From: Clostridia bacterium
GTDB taxonomy: Bacteria > Bacteroidota > Bacteroidia > Bacteroidales > 4484-276
Reading direction: 5' to 3'
Assembly: GCA_009928785.1 (NCBI GenBank)
Contig: SABY01000026.1
Coordinates: forward strand, 1-36,492
DNA length: 36,492 bases
Every line of letters begins with the position of its first letter. The stretch's first letter is position 1. Of this stretch, positions 8,244 to 15,530 are shown one piece after another. Under the pieces are notes generated by a model. The model was not told the DNA's origin, searched no databases, and was given only the letters and a program-made list of their open reading frames with translations. The position numbers were made by a program, and so were the translations under genes.

Positions 8244-10448
8244 CTACTCCACTACAATTTTCGTTTGCATATTGGTAAAGCGGGGCGTAATTTCAAAATC
8301 GTATTCGGGATAGTCGTAGATGGGGATGCGCGGCTCTGTTTCGCCGATTGAATAACCCCAGATGGACTGGTAGTCGGTGGCATCCTCGCCAATATCTTCG
8401 AGCTGCCGCAGATATTCACTGATAGATTTCGACTCGATGATGATCACTTTGTCCATCTGTTGCAGGGCTGGCGTATGTCGTCGCGTATGGTCAAGCTCAA
8501 ACTCCAGAATCCGCCGTCCGTAGCGGGTGATGCCAATGGTGCGAAAGGTCAGGCTTTTTCCTACTCCGGGAAGATTTAGCACATTGCGGTCGGTGCCAAG
8601 GAAAGGCAAATTTGTAGCTGTCATTAGGGCGTTCATGTTTTCTGTCAAAGCCTCTGCATTGTTGGGAAATTCGCGAATCTGGTCGTAGTTTTCTTCGGGG
8701 ATACGACCAAAAATCTTCTCTTCCATCTGTTCCTGAACGGCGCGTTCGTTGGTAGCAAAGTTGAAATTATTTTCCATGTAACCCTTCACGCTGAAAGTGT
8801 AATAATTGATTACGCCAATCTGGTTGAGTACCCGCCGGAGCTTGGCAGCATGACCACGGCGGGAAGCGGCGGCCGAAAACACATGCTGGTTGGTAATAGT
8901 CCATCCTGCCGACAGCAGCCGTTGCACGGCATCACGCGCTTCGGGCGTAACTTCCATGGGCGATTCAAAATGCGTTTGTATAAAAAACTGCCGGATGCCA
9001 ACCTTTTGCGCGCGTGCTTTAAAATCGCCCAACACCTTCACCAGTTCCGGGGTGATGCGTTGGGGCAAATACACCGGCAGCCGCGTTCCCAAACGGATAC
9101 GCACCATTTCGGCGTATTTTTCACCATTTGGTCGGGTAGCATTGGCCTCGCGTTTGGCCAGTGCCATATCATACACACTTTCCAGAATTTTTTCGAGCGA
9201 CTGATTGCTGCTCATCAGCGCATCGCCGCCGGTAATGAGCAGGTCGCGGAGTTGGGTATCGTGTTCAAAATATTCCAGCAGCCTTTTGAGCTTCTCTTCC
9301 CAGGTTTCGTTGGGTTTGAGTTTGTCAAGATTAAAGTTGAGATGGCCGCTCTGAAAATCGTACATACGCTGACACGAAGCACACAGTCCGCCACAAGCCC
9401 GACCCATGGTGTCGGGGATAAGAATGGCCACTTCAGGATAGCGGCGGTGGATGTTGTGGGTGTTGGGTAGCAGCCATCCGGCGGCATTGGGTTTGCCAGC
9501 CTGCACCACATCCTCTTTTTCCCACGCTACGATGTATCCGTACTCGTCGATGAGCTGCTGACTGTAAACCACGTAATGCCGAATGGCCAGGTCGGCGCCC
9601 ACGGCAAAATACGGCACGCGCACGTGTAGCAGCGAAAGATAATAGGGATTTACAAAAAAAGGAATGCCTTTGTCGCGGGCGGCATAGAGCAGCTTCATAG
9701 TGTCGGGGTCGAGGCTGTTGCCCAGCAATTCGTTGAGCAGATCGGGCGACCGAACCGCAAAGCGCAGATGAAAGAGCCTGTCGTCCCACCACTCCATCAT
9801 TTTGTGATATTTTTGTTGTTGCGACATGCCTTTGTCAAAATAAAACTTGCTATCGTTGATCTCACCAGTGTCGATCTTACGCACGAAAATTTTGAGGATT
9901 CTCTCCCGGTTTTCTTCGCGCAGTTTGATAATCCGCGGATCAAGTCCTGAGCACCAGCGATCCATCCAGGCTTCGAGCTGTTGGCGATCGGGAAAGGTGC
10001 GCTCAAATTTACCTGAAAACTGCCTAAACAGCATCAGCATATCTTCAAAAAATGCCGGCTTGGCGCCACCGGTGCCGTGGGTTACCGCCAGCCAGATAAG
10101 TTGTATGGGGTTGCTCACCGCCAGTTCGCCACGCAAATTCTGGTCAGGGAAGGTGCGCCCGGCATTGTCGATATAGTCGAGCAGGCGGATGGCCGCAAAA
10201 TCCTGCCAGCGCAACTGCTCAAAAGTTTCCCTGCCAGACGTCTCCCGCTGATAAAATTGATAAGCCGCTCCATGTTGTCTGATTTGGCTTAACGCCAGAT
10301 TTTTTACCCCCACCAAGGCCTCGGTTTCGTTGCGCGCATTGCGCATGATCTCTTCCAGATAAGGATTTTCTTTGAGCAGCGTGCGCAGCAACTTGTGCGA
10401 TTTTACGCTGATGGCAATTCTGTCGAGTTCGTGAGTGGTGGTTTCCAT
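8244..10448 (-). CDS. Long KamA-family radical SAM aminomutase
   Basis: This 734-residue protein belongs to the lysine 2,3-aminomutase (KamA) radical SAM/PLP family, but has about 270 extra N-terminal residues compared with the roughly 416-residue enzyme. The cluster motif is C352-GGL-C356-AS-C359. The PLP-binding Lys lies in LPGVGK (K631), matching PGGGGK of KamA. The two Asp residues that hold the substrate epsilon-amino group in lysine 2,3-aminomutase (D293, D330) appear as K555 (YYTFSVKG) and N625 (LNLPGVGK). As I recall, that pair is the one reported for glutamate 2,3-aminomutase. An insertion of about 33 residues separates them. Lysine is therefore doubtful as substrate. It follows mscS on the same strand, but a -7-like box (TATATTTG on the minus strand, 10525-10532) suggests its own promoter. 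Confidence 0.85.
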   Translation of the reverse strand: METTTHELDRIAISVKSHKLLRTLLKENPYLEEIMRNARNETEALVGVKNLALSQIRQHGAAYQFYQRETSGRETFEQLRWQDFAAIRLLDYIDNAGRTFPDQNLRGELAVSNPIQLIWLAVTHGTGGAKPAFFEDMLMLFRQFSGKFERTFPDRQQLEAWMDRWCSGLDPRIIKLREENRERILKIFVRKIDTGEINDSKFYFDKGMSQQQKYHKMMEWWDDRLFHLRFAVRSPDLLNELLGNSLDPDTMKLLYAARDKGIPFFVNPYYLSLLHVRVPYFAVGADLAIRHYVVYSQQLIDEYGYIVAWEKEDVVQAGKPNAAGWLLPNTHNIHRRYPEVAILIPDTMGRACGGLCASCQRMYDFQSGHLNFNLDKLKPNETWEEKLKRLLEYFEHDTQLRDLLITGGDALMSSNQSLEKILESVYDMALAKREANATRPNGEKYAEMVRIRLGTRLPVYLPQRITPELVKVLGDFKARAQKVGIRQFFIQTHFESPMEVTPEARDAVQRLLSAGWTITNQHVFSAAASRRGHAAKLRRVLNQIGVINYYTFSVKGYMENNFNFATNERAVQEQMEEKIFGRIPEENYDQIREFPNNAEALTENMNALMTATNLPFLGTDRNVLNLPGVGKSLTFRTIGITRYGRRILEFELDHTRRHTPALQQMDKVIIIESKSISEYLRQLEDIGEDATDYQSIWGYSIGETEPRIPIYDYPEYDFEITPRFTNMQTKIVVE

Positions 10449-10468
10449 TTTATTAATTTTTTGTGGAG

Positions 10469-10507
10469 GGTGCCCGCCAATCTATGATAGGACGAAGTAC
10501 GGGCACC
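10469..10507 (-). promoter_or_regulatory. Hairpin in the 5' leader of the KamA-like gene
   Basis: A perfect 8-bp inverted repeat, GGTGCCCG (10469-10476) and CGGGCACC (10500-10507), encloses a 23-base loop and ends 20 bp before the start codon. On the minus strand it is followed by an A-rich, not U-rich, stretch, so it is a poor terminator for mscS and more likely a leader structure. Confidence 0.4.
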
Positions 10508-10524
10508 TTCAGGATGAATAGCCA

Positions 10525-10532
10525 CAAATATA
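10525..10532 (-). promoter_or_regulatory. Candidate -7 box for the KamA-like gene
   Basis: TATATTTG on the minus strand matches the Bacteroidota TAnnTTTG consensus. No TTTG or TTG was found at the expected upstream spacing, so support is limited to this box. It would give a leader of about 70 nt containing the 10469-10507 hairpin. Confidence 0.35.
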
Positions 10533-10563
10533 ATAAAAGATTTGTAAAATGCGAAGATTATCC

Positions 10564-11475
10564 TCAAGGATTATGCTTAGGCGCTATAACGGAAGGCGGC
10601 GAATCGACCAACTGAAATGTAGCCGAGGCGATTTTTATAGCGCCATTCGTTAGTTCGATTTCCTGCAATAGCCGGCTGAAAAGCTCCGTCTTGGTGGTAC
10701 GCCGGCGGCGATAATTTACAACATATCGGATGGTAAATTCCACCCAGTTGTCGTTGGCAATCATCGATACCATGGGTTCGGTGCGCGCATTTTCGAGCAG
10801 ATATTTTCGTTGCAGATGCTGCCATTGTTCGTGGATGCTGCCGGTAAGCTCTTCGGCCACTTCATTAGCAACTTTAATAAAAATAGTATTGGCCATAGCA
10901 TAGTCGCTGCCATATTGCACCGGAACTTTTACTTCATCCCACAGAAAAGGAAAATCGCGTGAATAGTTGAAAAGAGGTTCTTTAAACACAAAACTATTGG
11001 CAACCGAAACAATGCGGCCATTGTATAAATCGCCATCCACCCATTGCCCTATTTCCATGATGGTGGTGCGCAACATGCCGATGTCCATCACATCGCCTTT
11101 GATGCCGCCCAACTCCACCCGGTCGCCGGTGCGATAAAGCGTGTTGATGGATACCGCCAGCCATCCTGCGAAGGAAGTAATAACTTCCTGCAGGGCAAAA
11201 GTGATTCCGGCACCAATTACTCCCAAAGCTATGGTAAGGCCGCTTAGCTTGTCGCTAAAAACGATAATTACAAGCGTGATCCCCAACACGAAACCTGCAA
11301 ACGAGGTGGCCTTCTTGGTACGATAACGGCTGGTGCTGTCTTTGAGGCGGCGGATAAAGTTGCGTTGCACCAGTTTTACCAAAATCCAGATAAAGATAAT
11401 GCCGATTATTATGATGGTAAATTTTCCGAAAATGGGATAGGTAAAGATTTCGGTGAAGTGCTTCTGCAGTTCCAT
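10564..11475 (-). CDS. MscS-family mechanosensitive channel
   Basis: This 303-residue inner-membrane protein would release solutes on hypo-osmotic shock. Three hydrophobic segments lie near residues 18-36, 60-75 and 78-110. The last is the pore helix with the small-residue pattern ALGVIGAGITFALQEVITSFAG, followed by the beta domain signature YRTGDRVELGGIKGDVMDIGMLRTTI and an alpha/beta cytoplasmic domain. The size is in the range of small MscS proteins. It is divergent from korA with a 289-bp spacer and is followed 115 bp later by the KamA-like gene. Confidence 0.92.
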   Translation of the reverse strand: MELQKHFTEIFTYPIFGKFTIIIIGIIFIWILVKLVQRNFIRRLKDSTSRYRTKKATSFAGFVLGITLVIIVFSDKLSGLTIALGVIGAGITFALQEVITSFAGWLAVSINTLYRTGDRVELGGIKGDVMDIGMLRTTIMEIGQWVDGDLYNGRIVSVANSFVFKEPLFNYSRDFPFLWDEVKVPVQYGSDYAMANTIFIKVANEVAEELTGSIHEQWQHLQRKYLLENARTEPMVSMIANDNWVEFTIRYVVNYRRRRTTKTELFSRLLQEIELTNGAIKIASATFQLVDSPPSVIAPKHNP

Positions 11476-11704
11476 GAGTTGGTTTTGTTTTTTAATATCA
11501 ATAACAGAAATAGCTTTATTTGGTTTTTGCCAATGTCGAAATGATCCCGTTTAGGCACCGAATCGAACCTTGTTCTAACCCACCAGCCTCTTACATTTTC
11601 TATCCACATATTCACACATCCAAAATCACCTTTATGTTATTAATTATCAACATCTTAATAGCCATGAAAAGCCACCTGAAAAGCTGCTTTTTATGAAATG
11701 GTGC

Positions 11705-11736
11705 TTGGTGGTTAAATAAAAGAATGGATACCTTTG
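11705..11736 (+). promoter_or_regulatory. Bacteroidota-type promoter of korAB
   Basis: TTG at 11705-11707 and TACCTTTG at 11729-11736 match the -33 and -7 (TAnnTTTG) elements with a 21-bp spacing. Transcription would start near 11742, about 23 nt before the korA ATG. This is the best two-element promoter match in the window. Confidence 0.6.
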
Positions 11737-11764
11737 TGCCATTCAAAAATACGGTCAAAATATA

Positions 11765-13615
11765 ATGACGGATAACAAAGAAAACATCAAGGAATTAGAC
11801 AACGTTGTCATTCGTTTTTCGGGTGACTCCGGCGACGGGATGCAGCTTACCGGCACCCTCTTCTCTGATACCTCAGCCTTGCTGGGAAACGATGTGCTAA
11901 CATTTCCTGATTACCCTGCCGAGATACGTGCTCCACAAGGTACCATTGGTGGCGTATCAGGATTTCAGGTGCATTTCGGGCAAACGGAGGTAAATACTCC
12001 GGGCGATTATGCCGATGTGCTGGTAGCTATGAATCCCGCTGCTCTGGCAGCCAACATCAAATGGATTAAGCGAGGCGGCACGGTGATCATCGACATCGAC
12101 AGCTTCACCGAAAAAAACATCGAGCGTGCCGGCTGCGTCAAAGACCCATTGCATCAGTTAGGTTTCAGGGATTACAATATTGTAAAGGCTCCTATTACCA
12201 CGCTCACCCGCGAGGCTTTGAAGGGGCTAAATCTGGACTCGAAAAGTATCCTTCGCAGCAAGAACATGTTTGCGCTGGGAATGGTGTATTGGTTGTTTCA
12301 TCGTCCGCTGGAGTTTACCAAGAAATATTTTGAAGATAAATTCAAGAAAATACCGGTAATAATCGAGGCTAATAAAACTGTGCTCAAAGCAGGCTATTAT
12401 TATGCTGAAACTGTAGAGGCTTTGCATCCGAGCTACAGCGTAGCTCCCGCCATCATCGAGCCGGGTACCTACCGCAACATCAACGGTAATATTGCCACCT
12501 CCTGGGGTTTGATTGCTGCCGCCGAAAAAGCCAATTTACCGCTTTTCCTCGGCTCCTACCCCATTACTCCTGCCAGCGAAATTTTGCAGGAGCTGTCCAA
12601 ACGCAAAGATTTAGGAGTAAAAACATTCCAGGCTGAAGATGAAATAGCAGGGATTTGCACTGCCATTGGCGCCAGCTTCACCGGGCATCTGGCCGTAACC
12701 TCTACTTCCGGCCCCGGCTTGTCGTTAAAAACAGAAGCCATCGGTCTGGCCATCATCATGGAGTTGCCGCTGGTAATTGTCAACGTACAGCGTGGCGGCC
12801 CTTCCACAGGATTACCTACCAAAACCGAGCAGAGCGACCTGATGCAGGCACTCTACGGCAGGCACGGCGAAAGCCCGCTGGTAGTTATTGCAGCCAGCTC
12901 GCCGCGCAATTGTTTCGACTATGCTTTCGAAGCTGCACGTATTGCTCTCGAACACATGACCCCGGTGATATTGCTCACCGACGGCTTCCTGGCCAATGGT
13001 TCAGAGCCGTGGCGCATCCCCGACATGGCTACCCTTCCGGCCATTCATCCGCCGTTGGTCGAAGAGGACGCAAAAGATTACCAGCCCTACCGCCGTCTTA
13101 ACGAAGACCTCGTAAGAGGCTGGGCTCCCGCAGGCACCAAAGGACTCGAGCATCGGCTGGGCGGTCTGGAGAAAATGGCCATCACAGGTTCGGTTTCCTA
13201 CGTCCCCGAAAACCACCAGGTGATGACCTACGAAAGAGAAAACAAAATTAAACAAGTGCAGCGCCACATCCCGGATGTAAAAGTGCATGGCGACACCAGC
13301 GGCGAGCTTTTGCTCATCGGATGGGGTGGCACTTATGGCCATTTATATACCGCTTATCGCGAATTGAAAAAAGAAGGCGTCAACCTGAGCTTCGTGAATT
13401 TTAATTACATCAAGCCTTTACCCGCCAACACGCACGAGGTGCTTAAAAGCTTCAAAAAGCTGCTGGTATGTGAACTCAACCTGGGACAATTTGCCAGCTA
13501 TCTGCGGCTCAACTTCCAGGACCTCTCTTTCATACAATACAACAAGATTCAGGGATTGCCCTTTTCTGTAATTGAATTAAAAGAACAAATCAAAAAACAA
13601 TTGGAGGTTAAATAA
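11765..13615 (+). CDS. korA: 2-oxoacid:ferredoxin oxidoreductase, alpha subunit (gamma-alpha fusion)
   Basis: This 616-residue subunit belongs to a CoA-dependent 2-oxoacid:ferredoxin oxidoreductase, probably acting on 2-oxoglutarate, with the beta subunit encoded next. Residues 10-190 form the gamma domain (FSGDSGDGMQLTGTLFSDTSALLG, APQGTIGG). The pyrimidine-binding alpha domain starts near 235 (GNIATSWGLIAAAEKANLPLFLGSYPITPAS) and includes RGGPSTGLPTKTEQSDL; a C-terminal domain follows. The gamma-alpha fusion plus a separate beta gene is the KorAB/OorAB-like two-subunit layout without a ferredoxin delta subunit here. Family and redox role are secure; the exact 2-oxoacid is inferred. It lies 3 bp from korB. 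Confidence 0.92.
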   Translation: MTDNKENIKELDNVVIRFSGDSGDGMQLTGTLFSDTSALLGNDVLTFPDYPAEIRAPQGTIGGVSGFQVHFGQTEVNTPGDYADVLVAMNPAALAANIKWIKRGGTVIIDIDSFTEKNIERAGCVKDPLHQLGFRDYNIVKAPITTLTREALKGLNLDSKSILRSKNMFALGMVYWLFHRPLEFTKKYFEDKFKKIPVIIEANKTVLKAGYYYAETVEALHPSYSVAPAIIEPGTYRNINGNIATSWGLIAAAEKANLPLFLGSYPITPASEILQELSKRKDLGVKTFQAEDEIAGICTAIGASFTGHLAVTSTSGPGLSLKTEAIGLAIIMELPLVIVNVQRGGPSTGLPTKTEQSDLMQALYGRHGESPLVVIAASSPRNCFDYAFEAARIALEHMTPVILLTDGFLANGSEPWRIPDMATLPAIHPPLVEEDAKDYQPYRRLNEDLVRGWAPAGTKGLEHRLGGLEKMAITGSVSYVPENHQVMTYERENKIKQVQRHIPDVKVHGDTSGELLLIGWGGTYGHLYTAYRELKKEGVNLSFVNFNYIKPLPANTHEVLKSFKKLLVCELNLGQFASYLRLNFQDLSFIQYNKIQGLPFSVIELKEQIKKQLEVK

Positions 13616-13618
13616 GCC

Positions 13619-14632
13619 ATGGTTGAAACAGAAAAATTAGCACCCAAAGATTTCAAGAGCGATCAGGAGGTAAGATGGTGCGCCGGTTGTGGCGACCATG
13701 CAGTGTTGAGTGCAGTGCACCGCGCGATGGCCGAGCTGGGTTTGCCCAAAGAAAAATATGTTGTAATTTCTGGTATCGGATGTTCTTCACGATTCCCTTA
13801 TTATATGAATACTTACGCCATGCACAGCATTCATGGCCGTGCAGCAGCTATTGCCTCTGGCGTTAAAGTAGCCAATCCGGAGCTGAGCGTGTGGATGATT
13901 ACCGGCGACGGTGACTCGATGGCCATTGGTGGCAACCACTTTATTCATCTGATGCGACGCAATATCAACATCAATGTTATTTTGCTCAACAATCAGATTT
14001 ATGGGCTTACCAAAGGACAGTATTCGCCTACCTCACTCGAAGGACAGATAACCAAGACATCGCCTTACGGAACTGTAGAACCGCCCTTCAATCCCGGTAG
14101 ATTAGCCATTGGCGCCGAAGGAAAATTCTTTGCCCGCTCGCTTGATAATAATGTTGGCCTTACCACTTCCATACTTACCGAAGCAGCCCGTTTTGAGGGG
14201 ACGGCTCTGGTGGAAGTATTGCAAAATTGTGTGATTTACAATGATAAAGCACATGCGTTTATCACCGACAAAGCCATGAAAGAAGACCGCCAACTGATTG
14301 TGGAACATGGCAAACCAATGATCTACGGTATAGAGCGCAACAAAGGAATAGTAATAGATAAGCTGAAACTAAAAACGGTTACCATCGGCGAAAACGGCAT
14401 CACCGAAGCCGACATCCTGGTGCACGATGCACACGATCCCGATCCTACTTTACATCTAATGCTCGTGGGTCTTACTGCCCCGGAATTTCCGGTAGTTCTT
14501 GGTGTGATACGCTCAGTAGAAGCAGAAACGTACGATCAGAAATTCCATCAGCAGATTGCCCACATACAATCCACCTCCAACAAAAAATCGTTGCAAGACG
14601 TACTCTACAGCGGAAACATCTGGAAGGTTTAG
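13619..14632 (+). CDS. korB: 2-oxoacid:ferredoxin oxidoreductase, beta subunit
   Basis: This 337-residue subunit carries thiamine diphosphate and one 4Fe-4S cluster. The cluster cysteines are visible as WC21AGC24GDH, GIGC55SSR and LQNC204VIYN. The ThDP/Mg site is GDGDSMAIGGNH (from residue 96) with NNQIYG near 124-129. Together with KorA it oxidises a 2-oxoacid to acyl-CoA and reduces ferredoxin, or runs in reverse for CO2 fixation in anaerobes. It is translated 3 bp after korA. The C-terminal 100 residues extend beyond the shortest KorB proteins, which is common in Bacteroidota. Confidence 0.93.
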   Translation: MVETEKLAPKDFKSDQEVRWCAGCGDHAVLSAVHRAMAELGLPKEKYVVISGIGCSSRFPYYMNTYAMHSIHGRAAAIASGVKVANPELSVWMITGDGDSMAIGGNHFIHLMRRNININVILLNNQIYGLTKGQYSPTSLEGQITKTSPYGTVEPPFNPGRLAIGAEGKFFARSLDNNVGLTTSILTEAARFEGTALVEVLQNCVIYNDKAHAFITDKAMKEDRQLIVEHGKPMIYGIERNKGIVIDKLKLKTVTIGENGITEADILVHDAHDPDPTLHLMLVGLTAPEFPVVLGVIRSVEAETYDQKFHQQIAHIQSTSNKKSLQDVLYSGNIWKV

Positions 14633-14656
14633 GGAAAAGTAGGCAGTCTTCAACTC

Positions 14657-14835
14657 TCAGTTCTCAGTCCTCAGTTCTCAGTTCTCAGTCCTCAGTTCTT
14701 AGTCCTCAGTTCTCAGTCCTCAGTTCTCAGTCCTCAGTTCTCAGTTCTCAGTCCTCAGTTGGCAGCCGTCAGCCTTCAGTTGGCAGCCGTCAGCTCTCAG
14801 TTGGCAGCCGTCAGTTCACAGTATTCAGTTGACAG
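14657..14835. repeat. 7-bp minisatellite (TCAGTYC and variants)
   Basis: About 25 consecutive heptamers stay in register from 14657 to 14835. The first 14 alternate TCAGTTC and TCAGTCC with one TTAGTCC. The remainder shifts to TCAGTTG-GCAGCCG-TCAGCYT blocks repeated three times. The array begins 25 bp after the korB stop and runs into the palindrome array. It has no plausible coding capacity. Confidence 0.9.
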
Positions 14836-14856
14836 ACAAATTAAATATTTGAATTT

Positions 14857-15490
14857 ATAGCCCCAACGGGGCGGCATCAATAGCGCAGCTTGAAGCGCTG
14901 TGATATTTAAGAACGGAATGAAACAAAGCCCCAACGGGGCGGCATCAATTTGGAAGGATGAGTTTTGAGTATCGAATATCCAATATCGAATTTTGATTTT
15001 ATAGCCCCAACGGGGCGGCATCAATAGCGCAGCTTGAAGCGCTGTGATATTTAAGAACGGAATGAAACAAAGCCCCAACGGGGCGACATCAATTTGGAAG
15101 GATGAGTTTTGAATATCCAATCTTGAATATCGAATTTTGATTTTATAGCCCCAATGGGGCAACATCAATTTGAAAGGATGAGTTTTGAATATCGACTCTT
15201 GAATCTTGAATTTCGAATCTTGAATTTATAGCCCCAACGGGGCGGCATCAATAGCACAGTGATATTTAAGAACGGAATGAAACAAAGCCCCAACGGGGCG
15301 GCATCAATTTGAAAGGATGAGTTTTGAATCTCGAATCTTGAATTTCGAATCTTGAATTTTGAATTTTGATTTTATAGCCCCAACGGGGCGGCATCAATTT
15401 GAAAGGATGAGTTTTGAATATCGAATATCGAATCTTGAATATCGAATCTTGAATTTATAGCTCCAAAGGGGCGACATCAATTTGGAAGGA
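14857..15490. repeat. Palindrome-rich higher-order repeat (144-bp unit)
   Basis: Nine copies of the palindrome GCCCCAACGGGGC, two of them mutated, start at 14860, 14928, 15004, 15072, 15148, 15231, 15287, 15377 and 15460. The first five fall on alternating 68- and 76-bp steps, so the true unit is 144 bp with two palindromes each; later units are shortened. Most are followed by GGCATCAAT or GACATCAAT. Some carry a second stem, AGCGC/GCGCT (14882-14899). Stretches of 7-bp units of the type TYTYGAA link the units. The array separates the convergent 3' ends of korB and the GH2 gene. Open frames across it are repeat-derived. Confidence 0.9.
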
Positions 15491-15530
15491 GGATGGAGGT
15501 ATGTAAATTCGCCAATCCCAATTCGTCTTT

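Noticed and set aside
11540..11600. tRNA on the minus strand
   Set aside because: GTTCGATTC resembles a T-loop, but the T stem does not pair and no acceptor or anticodon arm can be drawn.
14797..15168. 123-codon open frame on the minus strand
   Set aside because: It is made entirely of the repeat array, with duplicated peptide blocks and no start context.
14857..15490. CRISPR-like array from regularly spaced palindromes
   Set aside because: The intervals between palindromes are themselves repeated, not unique spacers, and no cas genes are near.
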